From Actinomycetes bacterium (GTDB taxonomy: Bacteria; Actinomycetota; Acidimicrobiia; Acidimicrobiales; Palsa-688): DNA of 58,392 nucleotides. The DNA lies in NCBI GenBank assembly GCA_021838445.1, contig JAKCDU010000024.1, forward strand, positions 1-58,392, in the 5' to 3' direction. The notes under the pieces are model-generated. The model searched no databases and was not told the DNA's origin. It saw only the letters and a list, made by a program, of their open reading frames with translations. Each line of letters starts with the position of its first letter. Position 1 is the stretch's first letter. This document shows positions 33,291 through 42,773 of this stretch, one piece after another. A program made the translations under genes and the position numbers.

Positions 33291-36200
33291 TCAGGTGGAG
33301 GGGCGGGGGTCGATCACGGCGGTGCCGGTGGCGGGCGTGATGCCGGCGCGCTTCACGTACTCGTCCACCAGGGCCTGGCGGGCCGGTCCGCGGGGGCGGC
33401 GGCCGGGGCGGATGTCGGCGGTGAAGGCCTTGTCCTCCTGGATGTGGGAGTTGGGGTCGAGTGAGACACCGATCAGCTCGTTGGCCGCGTCGCCCACCGA
33501 GAGACCGTTGGGCCCCCAGTGCCACGGCAGCCCGATCTGGTGCACCGTGCGATCCCCGATGCGCAGCGGGACCATGCGCTCGGTGATCAGCACGCGCGCC
33601 TCGATGGCGGCGCGCGCCGTGACGAGGGTCGCCCAGCCGGCGTGCTCCAACCCCCGCTCGGCGGCGAGTTCGGGCGAGACCTCGCAGAACATCTCGGGCT
33701 GCAACTCCGACAGGTAAGGCAGCCACCGGGACATCCCGCCGGCGGTGTGGTGCTCGGTCAGGCGGTAGGTGACCACCACGTAGGGGAACACCTCGGCACC
33801 GGGCTCCCCGCCACTTGGATGGTAGGGGTTGTACGGCTCGGAGTACACCTGTCGGAGCGGGTTGCGCTGCTGGTTGTACAGCGCGTTGGGCACCGGGGAG
33901 TCCTGGGGCTCGTAGTGCGCGGGCAGGGGTCCGTCGCTCAGGCCGGCCGGCACGTACAACCAACCCTTGCCGTCGGCCTGCATGATGAAGGGGTCGTCCC
34001 CGTTGAGGGCGTCCGCCCCCCGGGCCCCGGCGGGGGCCCGGTAGTCGGGAGCCTTGTCGGCCACGAAATCGGCCACGTCGTGGCCCACCCATTGGTGCTG
34101 GTCCTCGTCCCACCAGACGTAGGCCTTGCGCTCGCTCCACGGCTTGCCGTCGGGATCGGCCGACGCCCGGTTGTAGAGGATGCGCCGGTTGGCCGGCCAG
34201 GCCCATCCCCACTCGGGGGCGACCCAGGACTGCTCGGATCCGGGTTTGCGACGGTCGGGCTGATTGACGCCGTCGGCGTAGCACCCGCAGTAGATCCAGC
34301 ACCCGCAGGACGTGCTCCCGTCGGCTTGGAGCTGGGTGTAGCTGCTCAGGGGTCGGCCGGCGCCGTCGGTGCCGTTGATCTCGGCCAGCACGGCCTCGGC
34401 CGCCGGCTCGTCGAGAGTCCCCTCGGTCGGGTAGTCCCAGGTGAGATCGAGGATGGGCCGATCCATATCGTCGCTCGACCCGGCCAGCCGCTCGCGGATC
34501 ATGCGGCCCAGGTGGTAGTAGAACCACAGATCGCTGCGGGCCGCGCCGGCCGGCTCCACAGCGGCGCGATGCCACTGCAGCATCCGTTGGGTGTTGGTGA
34601 AGCTGCCGTTCTTCTCGGTGTGGGCCGCGGCCGGGAAGAAGAACACCTCGGTGGCGATGTCCGCGGTGCGCATCTCCCCGCTTTCGATCTCGGGGCCGTC
34701 CTTCCACCAGGTGGCGCTCTCGATCAAGGAGAAGTCCCGCACGACGAGCCATTCCAGCTTCGACAGGCCCAGGCGCTGCATCCGGGCGTTGCTCGACCCG
34801 ACGGCCGGGTTCTCCCCGACGACGAAGTACCCCTTGCAGTCGCCCCGGATCTGGTTCATCACCGTCGGGTAGGAGCTGTGATCGCCAGTCAGGCGGGGCA
34901 GGTAGTCGAAGCAGAAGTCGTTCTCCTCGGTGGCGGCGTCGCCCCACCAGGCTTTCAGCAGGCTGACCAGGTACGAGCGGGTCTCGGCCCAGAAGCCCTT
35001 CTCGGACTCCATGCCGGCGACGAAGCGGTCGAGGTCCTCGTCGCGGTGGGCGTGAGGCATGGGGATGTACCCGGGCAGCAGGTTGTAGAGGGTGGGTATA
35101 TCGGTCGAACCCTGGATGCTGGCGTGGCCGCGCAGGGCCAGGATGCCCCCACCCGGACGGCCCATGTTGCCGAGGAGCATCTGCAGGATGGACGCGCTGC
35201 GGACGTACTGCACCCCCACGTTGTGCTGGGTCCAGCCGACGGCGTAAGCGAAGGCCGTGGTGCGGTCGCGACCGGAGTTGCGGCACACCGCGTCGCAGAC
35301 CCGCAGGAACAGCTCGGGGGGCACGCCGCACACCTGCTCGACCATCTCGGGCGTGTAGCGGGCGAAGTGGCGCTTCAGTATCTGAAACACGCAGTTGGGG
35401 TCCTGCATGCTGTCGTCGCGCCGCACCCGGGGGTTGATGTTCGGCCCCCCCGAGCCGAACGACTGGGCTCTCCCGCTGCGCCCGACCTGGCGGCGCTCAC
35501 CACCGTCGCCGCCGTCGCCCTCCCGTTGCTCGTAGGTCGTGTCCTTGTCACCCGCGGCGGGGGCCACCTCGCTTCCGGCGTAGGACCACGTGGAGGGGTC
35601 GTAGGTCCGCTCCTCGGCTTCGAGGCCGGAGAAGAGCCCGTCGAGGTCCTCGGTGTCACGAAAGTCGGCGTTGACGATGGTCGGGCCGTTGGTGTAGGCC
35701 ACCACGTAGTCCCGGAAGTACAGCTCGTTGGCCAGCACGTGGTTGATGATCCCGCCGAGGAAGGCGATGTCGGTACCGGCCCGGATGGGGACGTGGAAGT
35801 CGGCCAGGGCGCTCGTGCGGCTGAAGCGGGGGTCCACGTGGATGACCGTGGCGCCCCGCTCCTTGGCCTCCATCACCCACTGGAAGCCGACGGGGTGGGC
35901 CTCGGCCATGTTGGAGCCCTGGATGATGATGCAGTCGGAGTTCTGCAGGTCCTGCAGGAAGGTGGTGGCTCCGCCCCTACCGAATGATGTCCCCAGACCG
36001 GGGACGGTCGAGGAGTGTCATATTCGGGCCTGGTTCTCGATCTGCACCGCCCCCAGAGCGGTGTAGAGCTTCTTCATGAGGTAGTTCTCCTCATTGTCCA
36101 GGGTCGCCCCGCCAAGGCTGGCGACACCCATGGTCCGGCGGACCCGGCGCCCGTCCTCCTCCCAGCTCCACGTGCGCCGACGGGTCTCGATGACCCGGTC

Positions 36201-36572
36201 GGCGACCATCTCCATGGCCTGGTCCAGATCGAGGGTCTGCCATTCGGTGCCGTGTGGGGGGCGGTACAGCACGTCGTAGCGGCGGGCCGACCCGGTGGTC
36301 AACTGCAGGCTGGCCGAACCTTTCGGGCACAGACGACCCCGGCTGACCGGAGAGTCGGGGTCGCCCTCGATCTGGATGACCTCGTCGTCGCGGACATAGA
36401 CGTTCTGGCCGCAGCCGACCGCGCAGTACGGACAGATGGACTTGACCACCCGGTCGGCGTCGACCACCCGGGCCCGCAACGAGGCCGACCCCGGCGACTG
36501 CACCGCCGCCCCCAGACCGGCCCGGTCGTCGCCGGTGACCTGGCGCAGCAGGGGCCAATCACCGATCTTCAT
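33291..36572 (-). CDS. fdhA: Formate dehydrogenase alpha subunit, selenocysteine type; UGA at 36018-36020
   Basis: From ATG 36572 (Shine-Dalgarno GGAGG) the frame reaches TGA at 36018-36020 and continues in the same frame to 33291: 1093 residues with Sec185. The N-terminal [4Fe-4S] site is C47, C50, C54, C82 (CPYCAVGC...RLCPKG). The junction reads GAVQIENQARI-U-HSSTVPGLGTSFGRGG, matching the Sec site of FdnG/FdoG-type enzymes (QARV-U-H). Later parts are typical: QGSNMAEAHPVGFQW, VGENPAV, and the C-terminal molybdopterin-binding domain. It oxidises formate to CO2, or the reverse, with Mo or W bis-MGD, Sec and His. No Tat signal is seen, so it is probably cytoplasmic. No beta or gamma subunit is adjacent, so electron partners must be encoded elsewhere. 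A hairpin with loop GGUCU follows the UGA. Confidence 0.95.
35989..36005 (-). promoter_or_regulatory. SECIS hairpin of fdhA
   Basis: On the minus strand, bases 13-29 after the UGA read GTCCCC-GGTCT-GGGGAC: perfect 6-bp arms and a GGUCU loop at positions 19-23. Loop sequence and spacing equal those of E. coli fdhF, whose loop G and U contact SelB. An outer ACC/GGT pairing (positions 10-12 and 37-39) could form a lower stem. Confidence 0.85.
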
Positions 36573-36696
36573 CTGGCATCCTCCAAGCAGCGGCACGAAT
36601 CTCTGTGCGCCTCGTTTGTACCCCGACGGCCCCGGCTGAATCAACCCCGGCCAAGCGGTAGCGTCTCCAGGGCCGCAACGGGGAGGGAGTGACGCC

Positions 36697-37866
36697 ATGT
36701 CGCGCAGGTATCAGGTCATCTCGGGAGACGGGCACGTCGAGACACCGCCCGACCCCTGGGTCAGGCACGTACCCGAGAAGTACCGGGACCGCGCCCCCCG
36801 GCTGATCAGGCTCCCCGACGGCCACGGCGACGCCTGGATGGTGGAGGGGCAACCCCTGCTGCCGACCGGCCAGAACATCACCGGCCCGGGGCCCATCAAG
36901 TTCGCCGACGCCAGCTACACCTTCGACGACGGATCGCCCCGCGAGGGCACCGGCGACGCCCGCCAGAGGCTCGCGGAGCAGGACCGCGACGGTATAGACG
37001 CCGAGGTCCTCTTCCCCCCGGTGTTCGCCACCCGGTTCATCGAGGGCATAAGCGACCGGGACGTCTACCGGTCGATAGTGAGGGCCTACAACACCTTCCT
37101 GGCCGAGGACTACTGCTCGGTGGCCCCCGACCGCCTGATCGGCAGTGCCTTCGTGCCGGTGAGCGGCATCGACGACGCCATCGCCGAGCTGGAGTACGCC
37201 AGGGCGGCCGGTCTCAAGTCGGTCACGCTGCAGCAGTTCCCCAACGGGTCGGGCAAACCGTCCCCCGCAGACGACCGCTTCTGGGACCGCGCCCTGGAGC
37301 TGGGCATGGCCCTGTCGCCGCACATCTCCTTCGGCGACCGCACCGCCGCCCAGCTCGCCGTGGGGGCCAGCCGGGCCGCCGACTCGGTCGCCTCGGCCAT
37401 CACCCAGCACACCGGCACCTGCCCGCCGGCCTACTGCCTGGCCCAGATGATCATGGCCGGGGTGTTCGACCGCTTCCCCGAGATCCGCTTCTACTTCGCC
37501 GAGATCAACGGGGCTCACCTCCCGGCCATCCTGTACTACATGGACCGGGATTTCACCTGTTACAACGAGTGGTTCCAGGCGGAGTTGCCCCGGATGCCGT
37601 CCGAGTACATCAAGACCCACTGCCTGTTCGGCATCATCCGCGACCCCCTCGCCCTGCGCATGGGTGACTTCATGCCGCTCGACTGGTTCATGTGGGGCAG
37701 CGACTTCCCCCACTCGGTGGGGACCTATCCCCGCTCCCGCCAGTTCATCGACGAGCTGTTCGCCGACGTCGACGAGAAGGTCCGCCGGCGCATCCTCCTC
37801 GAGAACCCCGCCGAGTTCTTCGGTCTCGATCTCGACGCCGACATCACCCCGACACCGACCCGCTGA
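36697..37866 (+). CDS. Amidohydrolase family 2 protein
   Basis: A 389-residue TIM-barrel hydrolase, same family as the 24442 gene but clearly different in sequence. Active-site regions are VISGDGHVETPPDPW, SPHISFGDRTA, FAEINGAHLPAIL and GSDFPHSVGTYPRSR. The family includes ACMSD-like decarboxylases and ring-cleavage product hydrolases. TAGCGT (36659-36664) and a GGGAGGGAG Shine-Dalgarno precede it. It is divergent from fdhA; only 124 bases separate the starts, so regulation may be shared. Confidence 0.85.
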   Translation: MSRRYQVISGDGHVETPPDPWVRHVPEKYRDRAPRLIRLPDGHGDAWMVEGQPLLPTGQNITGPGPIKFADASYTFDDGSPREGTGDARQRLAEQDRDGIDAEVLFPPVFATRFIEGISDRDVYRSIVRAYNTFLAEDYCSVAPDRLIGSAFVPVSGIDDAIAELEYARAAGLKSVTLQQFPNGSGKPSPADDRFWDRALELGMALSPHISFGDRTAAQLAVGASRAADSVASAITQHTGTCPPAYCLAQMIMAGVFDRFPEIRFYFAEINGAHLPAILYYMDRDFTCYNEWFQAELPRMPSEYIKTHCLFGIIRDPLALRMGDFMPLDWFMWGSDFPHSVGTYPRSRQFIDELFADVDEKVRRRILLENPAEFFGLDLDADITPTPTR

Positions 37867-37897
37867 AGCGGGCCGGTCAGTTGGGCGGGCCGGTCAT

Positions 37898-37948
37898 CGG
37901 GCCAGGTCGGTCAGCGGGCCAGGTCGGTCAGCGGGCCAGGTCGGTGAC
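37898..37948. repeat. 17-bp tandem repeat, three copies
   Basis: The unit CGGGCCAGGTCGGTCAG occurs at 37898-37914 and 37915-37931, and with a changed end at 37932-37948. It straddles the stop codon of the alcohol dehydrogenase gene (37928). Because 17 is not a multiple of 3, the copies are read in different frames, so it is not a protein repeat. Slippage is the simplest origin. Confidence 0.65.
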
Positions 37949-38953
37949 CACCGCCCGACCCAGGTAGCGGCTGTGGTGCAGGTCGTCGAAGATGGCCTCC
38001 AACTCCGACAGGCGGCCGGTGCGATGGACGTGGGAGCGCACCTTGCCGGCCGCGGCCAGGTCCACCAGCTCGCGCATGTCCTCGACGGTGCCGACCGCCG
38101 AGTAGACCAGGGTGGGGTCCTTGAAGAAGAAGGTGAACGGGTTGATCCGGATCGGCCCGTCGCTGCTCGGCGGTAGGCCGACAGCCACGAACAGGCCGGC
38201 CTTGCCCAGCATCTCCAGACCGAGATCGAACCCGGCCAGGTTGGCGGTGAACACCAAAGCGGCGTCGACGCCGCCGGTGGTCTTCACGGCGTCCCCGGCC
38301 TGACCGGCGTCGAGAGCCAGCCGGGCACCGAGGGTCCGGGTGAACTCCAGCCGCTCCTCGCCTCTGTCCACGGCCACGACGTCGTATCCGAAACCGGCGC
38401 ACATCTGCACGGCGTAGTGGCCTAGTCCCCCCGCCGCGCCGATCACCGCGACGGGTCGCCCGGGCCGCACGCCGTGATCGAGCAGCTTGCGGACCGCGCC
38501 GAAGGCGGTGAGACCTCCGCAGGCGAGAGGCGCCTCCAGGTCACTCAACCCGTCGGGGATGACGACCAGGGACTTGGCCCATACCGAGAAGTACTCGGCG
38601 AAGGTGCCCATGATCCCACGGCTCTGAGCGCAGTGGCGGGGCTTGCCGGTCAGGCAGTAGTGGCAGGCCCCGCACCAGTATCCGCCGCCCGTACCGCCCA
38701 GGCCGAGTATCACCCGGTCTCCGACGCTCACCCACTGCCCGGCGTCGGCCCCGAGCGCCTCCACCACCCCGATGGCCTCGTGGCCGAGCAGGCCCGACTG
38801 GCCGACGCCGGCCCAGTCACCTCTCGCCAGATGCAGGTCGGAGTGGCAGACCCCGGCGGCGGTGATACGGATCAGAGCCTCCTCGGGGCCTGGCTCGGGG
38901 AGCTCGACGTCCACGATGCGAAGGGTGCGGTCCACGACGCGGGCTGCTTTCAT
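37928..38953 (-). CDS. Zinc-dependent alcohol dehydrogenase (MDR family)
   Basis: A 341-residue protein. The catalytic zinc site is in AAGVCHSDLHLARGD and GHEAIGVVEALG; the structural zinc site is CGACHYCLTGKPRHC; the NAD site is VIGAAGGLGHYAVQMCAGFGYDVVAVDRG. It oxidises alcohols or reduces aldehydes in the cytoplasm. A GAGGAGGAG Shine-Dalgarno precedes the ATG. It lies 81 bases downstream of a VOC gene on the same strand and may share its transcript. Confidence 0.9.
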   Translation of the reverse strand: MKAARVVDRTLRIVDVELPEPGPEEALIRITAAGVCHSDLHLARGDWAGVGQSGLLGHEAIGVVEALGADAGQWVSVGDRVILGLGGTGGGYWCGACHYCLTGKPRHCAQSRGIMGTFAEYFSVWAKSLVVIPDGLSDLEAPLACGGLTAFGAVRKLLDHGVRPGRPVAVIGAAGGLGHYAVQMCAGFGYDVVAVDRGEERLEFTRTLGARLALDAGQAGDAVKTTGGVDAALVFTANLAGFDLGLEMLGKAGLFVAVGLPPSSDGPIRINPFTFFFKDPTLVYSAVGTVEDMRELVDLAAAGKVRSHVHRTGRLSELEAIFDDLHHSRYLGRAVVTDLAR

Positions 38954-39034
38954 TCTCTTTCTCCTCCTCGGCTCTCAGCGGGTGGGTGTTCCACCGGCTC
39001 GGGTGGCCTCCCCGCGGCGGGAAGGCCCGGTCGG

Positions 39035-39853
39035 TCAGCGCGGCGCGAACTCGAAAGCCAGACCCCGGTTGTGCGGCGACGGCACGGCCAGGGTGTCCTC
39101 GGCGTCGCCGGCGGTCACGTCAACTCCCCGGGCGACGAGGTACTCCCGTGTGCGGTCGAGGTCTTCCACCTCGAACACCACGGCCCGGATGCCCTCACCG
39201 CGAGCGACGTGGCGTTCGATCGGCCCAGGGCCGGTCGGGGCCAGCACCTCGATCACGGTGTCACCGAGTCGCAGCCCGACGGCCCGGCCGGCGACGGCAG
39301 GCCTGGCCGTTTGGTACACGACGGTGCCGTCGACGTATTGCGTCAGGAACTCCACCGCGGCGTCCATGTCACCGACGACGGTGCTGTAGCGCGCCAGGCC
39401 GGTGATCCCGCAGGGATGGTCGCGCCCATCACCGGCGGGACGGAGAGGCTCCAGGTAGGTCATGGGGGGCGGGTCGTCGTGGAAGCTGCGGTCGAAGAAC
39501 TCGAAGGAAATCCCGAGGGCGTCGAGGGGATGGACGTGGAAAGCCGGCCCGAGCTCCCTCACGATACGGACTCCCCTGTCGGCCGAGACCTCCCGGGCCA
39601 GCGAAACATCGGTCGTCTGGTACTCCACCCCGACGTAGTGCGGACCGAAGCGGGCGTGGAGCAGATCGTCGTGGGGGGCGAAGAACTCGAAGATGACCCC
39701 GGAGATGGCCAGGAGACAGGCGTGCCACTCGGCTCTGGGCATGTCGGCTATCAGCTGGGCCCCGTACAGATCGGCCATATGGGCCACCGTCTGGTCGTAG
39801 TCGTCGATGGCGGCGTTGATGTGGTTCATGTGCAAGCAGCGGATGGGTCCCAC
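39035..39853 (-). CDS. Two-domain VOC-family protein
   Basis: A 272-residue protein with two vicinal-oxygen-chelate modules: LHMNHINAAIDDYDQTVAHMADLYGAQL through GISFEFFDRSF, and ITGLARYSTVVGDMDAAVEFLTQYV through HNRGLAFEFAPR. Two-domain VOC proteins include extradiol dioxygenases and glyoxalase relatives; the metal ligands look incomplete in the second module (RYSTVV), so the activity is uncertain. It starts with GTG 39853. A downstream Zn-alcohol dehydrogenase is probably in the same operon. Confidence 0.75.
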   Translation of the reverse strand: MGPIRCLHMNHINAAIDDYDQTVAHMADLYGAQLIADMPRAEWHACLLAISGVIFEFFAPHDDLLHARFGPHYVGVEYQTTDVSLAREVSADRGVRIVRELGPAFHVHPLDALGISFEFFDRSFHDDPPPMTYLEPLRPAGDGRDHPCGITGLARYSTVVGDMDAAVEFLTQYVDGTVVYQTARPAVAGRAVGLRLGDTVIEVLAPTGPGPIERHVARGEGIRAVVFEVEDLDRTREYLVARGVDVTAGDAEDTLAVPSPHNRGLAFEFAPR

Positions 39854-39961
39854 GGAGATCCCCCTCGTCGGATGGGCCGGCCGAGCGGATGTTACGGCAG
39901 GGGCGGGGTGGCGTCGCAGCGGCTACCGTCTCGGCGACGACGAGGGAGGGGAGGCAGGGTA

Positions 39962-40753
39962 GTGCCGTTCGCGCAGGTTGGTGACGTGAGGTTGTTCTAC
40001 ACCGACGAGGGGTCGACTGACCCGCCCGTGCTGTTCGTGCACGGGTATTCCTGTGATTCCCACGACTGGAGCTGGCAGATCCCGTTCTTCGCCGAGAACC
40101 ACCGGGTGATCGCCGTGGACAACCGTGGGCACGGACGATCCAGCGTGCCCGACGGAGGCTACGACCACGGCGACTTCGCCGCCGACGTGGCCGCCCTCAT
40201 CGAGCACCTCGGCTGCGCTCCGGTGGTCGCCGTGGGACATTCCCTGGGCGGGGTGATCGTCAGCACCCTGGCCGTGGAGCGACCCGACCTGGTGCAGGCA
40301 GTGGTCTGCGTGGACCCCGGTTACCTCATCCCCGACGAGATGGCCGCCGGCCTGGCTCCGCTCATCGACGCCCTGATGGGTGACGACCCGATACCGGCCG
40401 CCCAGGCCATGTTGGGCGGGACCTACTCGCCGGCCTCCCCGCCGGCCCTCAAGACCTGGCACATGCGCCGCATCGCCGGGATGCCCGCTCACGTCCTGAG
40501 CCAGACGCTGGTCAACCTCCTGCAAGGGATGGCCCTGGCGTCCAACAGCGCCCCCCACCTGGCCCGGCGCCAGTGCCCGGTGCTGACCCTCTACACCGAT
40601 CCGGGCCGGGCCGCCGTGGAAGCCGGGCTGATGGCCGACAGCCGTTCCAGGGCGGTCAGCTTCGAAGGCTCGGGCCACTGGCTGCATCAGGAACGACCGG
40701 CTGAGTTCAATCACCTGGTCGAGGGCTGGCTCCAGGGTCTCACCGCCGGCTGA
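39962..40753 (+). CDS. Alpha/beta hydrolase
   Basis: A 263-residue protein from GTG 39962 with GGGAGGGGAGGCAG just upstream. The fold is plain: VLFVHGYSCDSHDW (oxyanion hole), AVDNRGHGRS, nucleophile Ser in VAVGHSLGGVIVS, Asp in LTLYTDPGRA and His in EGSGHWLHQERP. It could be an esterase, epoxide hydrolase-like enzyme or C-C hydrolase. TACCGT (39924-39929) is a likely -10 box. The longer frame back to 38474 is antisense to the alcohol dehydrogenase and VOC genes. Confidence 0.88.
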   Translation: MPFAQVGDVRLFYTDEGSTDPPVLFVHGYSCDSHDWSWQIPFFAENHRVIAVDNRGHGRSSVPDGGYDHGDFAADVAALIEHLGCAPVVAVGHSLGGVIVSTLAVERPDLVQAVVCVDPGYLIPDEMAAGLAPLIDALMGDDPIPAAQAMLGGTYSPASPPALKTWHMRRIAGMPAHVLSQTLVNLLQGMALASNSAPHLARRQCPVLTLYTDPGRAAVEAGLMADSRSRAVSFEGSGHWLHQERPAEFNHLVEGWLQGLTAG

Positions 40754-40758
40754 CGCCG

Positions 40759-40773
40759 GCCGGGCCCCCCGGC
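40759..40773. terminator. Hairpin between convergent genes
   Basis: Arms GCCGGG / CCCGGC with a 3-base loop sit in the 32-base gap between the hydrolase stop (40753) and the phosphoesterase stop (40786). It is short and lacks a T-tract. Confidence 0.35.
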
Positions 40774-40785
40774 TCCAGCCCGGTA

Positions 40786-42318
40786 CTAGCCGTCCGAGCC
40801 GTCGTGACCGCGGGGGTGGCGGTAGCCGTCGACATCGGCGTTGAAGACGTCCCGGCCGAAGGGGGCGAGCCCGGTGGCGCCGGCCATACCGAGGTGACCC
40901 AGCCCGTCCGAACCGCCCCTCGTGACACCGAGGATGTCCTCGTAGCTGCGCAGCGCCGAGTAGTGGTTGTAAGGCGTCTGGTTCACGCTACCGGGGGTGA
41001 TCCAGCGTCGGTTGAGCAGCAAGGCGCCGGTCCGGCCGCCACCGGGGAGGGTCCCCGCGGCCGGGGCCTGACCGGGGGTGAGACCCTTGACCCCGAGGAG
41101 CTGGTAGTAGGTGGCCCCCTTGAAGGCGGCGATGGGCTGGTTCAGGAGGGGGCTGTAGCCGGGGTTGGCGTTGCCCGGGCCGGGCTTCTCCCCCGCCACC
41201 GCCGAGGCGTCGCCGATGGCGCCCTCGTCGGAGGTGATGACGACCAGCATCGAACCGTCCCGGTAGGCCGGCGAGGACATGATGAGGGGCATCCACTTGG
41301 ACAGCCAGGCGTCGAAGCCGACCAACCCTCCGGTCGCGGTCCCGTCGCTGTTGGTGCCGGCGCAGGTCGCGTCGTGCCCGTCGTCGCAGACGTTGGGGGT
41401 GATGAAGGCGAACTCCGGGGTGGTGCGGGTGCTCGCCAGATCGAGGGCCAGATGCCCCTGGTAGACGTTCTTCCCGCCCGCCCCGGTGGTCACCGTCCCG
41501 AGCGGGACCACGTGGGAGTCGCAGTAGGCCGCGTTGTCGATCACCGAGTGGAAGTAGATGAACGGGTTGTGCCGGTCGACGTACTGGTCGGAGATCGCCG
41601 ACTTCTGCGCACCCTTGGCATTGGGGCCTTCGGCGCTGTTGGTGCCGTCGTAGGCCTGGCCGGCGGTCTGGACGGGGTGGGCGCAGTCGGTGCCCCCGAG
41701 GGGATCGGGGCTGCCGCCGTCGCGAGCCGGGTCGTTGCCCATGTCCTCGGCGTACTCCCGCCAGGTGATCGAACTGGTCCGCGGCGCGCCCCGGTCGAGC
41801 TGGTTGCCGATGGTCTGAACAGCGGAGGGGTAAACGCAGCCCTGGCCGTCGACCTGGCCGGGGTAGGCGGAGCGGTTCGGGTCGAGGGTCCCCGGCACGA
41901 CATCGTTGAAGGACCCCGCCAGGGTGGACAGGTTGGTGATGCAGTCGCTGCTCGACACCAGGTTGGGGGCCTGCCCGGACACCTGGGCCATGTAGTTGTC
42001 CGCCGAGACGTGCCCGGTGGCGTAGTAGTTGGCCAGCAGCTCGCCCTGGGGGACGAGCGTCTGGTTGAGGTAGGTGGCCGGCGAGGTGGCGCCGAAGATG
42101 GACGACTCGGCCTCGTTCTCCAAGTCGATGACCACGATGTGGCGGATGGCGCCGGGCGGGACGGCGGCGCGCACGACGTCCCCGCCGCGACCGTCGCCGG
42201 GTCCGCGGCCCTGGCCGTCGGCGTAGGCCGCGGGATTGGCCACGAGGACCAGCGGGGTGACCGCGGTGGCCGCCGCGGCGATGGTGACCAGACGCTTCGG
42301 GTACCGGTTTCGGCGCAT
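40786..42318 (-). CDS. Secreted phosphoesterase family protein (acid phosphatase/phospholipase C type)
   Basis: A 510-residue protein from ATG 42318 with a signal peptide (MRRNRYPKRLVTIAAAATAVTPLVLVANPAAYA). The mature part begins IRHIVVIDLENEAESSIFG and continues with LLANYYATGHVSADNYMAQVSGQ, TPEFAFITPNVCDDGHDATC and MLVVITSDEGA, as in phosphoesterases related to AcpA and phospholipase C. It likely releases phosphate outside the cell. A minus-strand TAAGGT (42327-42332) lies 8 bases upstream. Confidence 0.85.
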   Translation of the reverse strand: MRRNRYPKRLVTIAAAATAVTPLVLVANPAAYADGQGRGPGDGRGGDVVRAAVPPGAIRHIVVIDLENEAESSIFGATSPATYLNQTLVPQGELLANYYATGHVSADNYMAQVSGQAPNLVSSSDCITNLSTLAGSFNDVVPGTLDPNRSAYPGQVDGQGCVYPSAVQTIGNQLDRGAPRTSSITWREYAEDMGNDPARDGGSPDPLGGTDCAHPVQTAGQAYDGTNSAEGPNAKGAQKSAISDQYVDRHNPFIYFHSVIDNAAYCDSHVVPLGTVTTGAGGKNVYQGHLALDLASTRTTPEFAFITPNVCDDGHDATCAGTNSDGTATGGLVGFDAWLSKWMPLIMSSPAYRDGSMLVVITSDEGAIGDASAVAGEKPGPGNANPGYSPLLNQPIAAFKGATYYQLLGVKGLTPGQAPAAGTLPGGGRTGALLLNRRWITPGSVNQTPYNHYSALRSYEDILGVTRGGSDGLGHLGMAGATGLAPFGRDVFNADVDGYRHPRGHDGSDG

Positions 42319-42444
42319 GGATCCGGACCTTAACCACCTCCCGGCGCCCGGCACACAACCATCAGATGAACAGTTCCGATCGGCGGGTGAACACCGGATG
42401 AACGGACCGGGCCCGGGCCTGGAGCCGGACGCTACACTCCGGCC

Positions 42445-42729
42445 ATGATCCGCATGTCTGTCTTCTATCCCGCCGGCGAGGGTGCCACCTTCGACCACGA
42501 CTACTACCGCGAGAAGCACATCCCGCTGTGCCAGAGCACCTGGGGCGTCGACAACGCCGAGATCGACAGGGGCGTCGACGGTCCCTACGTGGCAGCCGTC
42601 CACTTCCGCTTCGAGTCCCCCGAGGCCGTCCAGGAGGCCATGGGCAACCCCGGCACCGGGGCCATCCTCGCCGACGTGGCCAACTACACCAATATCCAGC
42701 CGGTGATCCAGACCAGCGAGATCGTCTGA
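42445..42729 (+). CDS. EthD-family protein
   Basis: A 94-residue dimeric alpha/beta-barrel protein: IRMSVFYPAGEGATFDHDYYREKHIPLCQ at the N-terminus, with the EthD DxxYYxxxH pattern, and ending VANYTNIQPVIQTSEIV. EthD proteins assist P450-linked ether degradation in some actinobacteria, but many have other or unknown roles. TACACT (42433-42438) is 6 bases before ATG, suggesting a leaderless mRNA. Confidence 0.82.
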   Translation: MIRMSVFYPAGEGATFDHDYYREKHIPLCQSTWGVDNAEIDRGVDGPYVAAVHFRFESPEAVQEAMGNPGTGAILADVANYTNIQPVIQTSEIV

Positions 42730-42773
42730 TCGTCGTCGCCTGGCCGCCCGCCGTCTGACCGGTCGGGCGCCCG

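Noticed and set aside
33519-35987. 822-codon open frame opposite fdhA
   Set aside because: It is the antisense of a well-recognised formate dehydrogenase and has no domain features.
39005-39025. CCCGC/CGGG hairpin between the VOC and alcohol dehydrogenase genes
   Set aside because: The arms are short and imperfect and the genes are in the same direction; not enough to call a terminator or attenuator.
38474-39961. Long N-terminal extension of the hydrolase at 39962
   Set aside because: It runs antisense through the alcohol dehydrogenase and VOC genes; the hydrolase fold starts right at GTG 39962.
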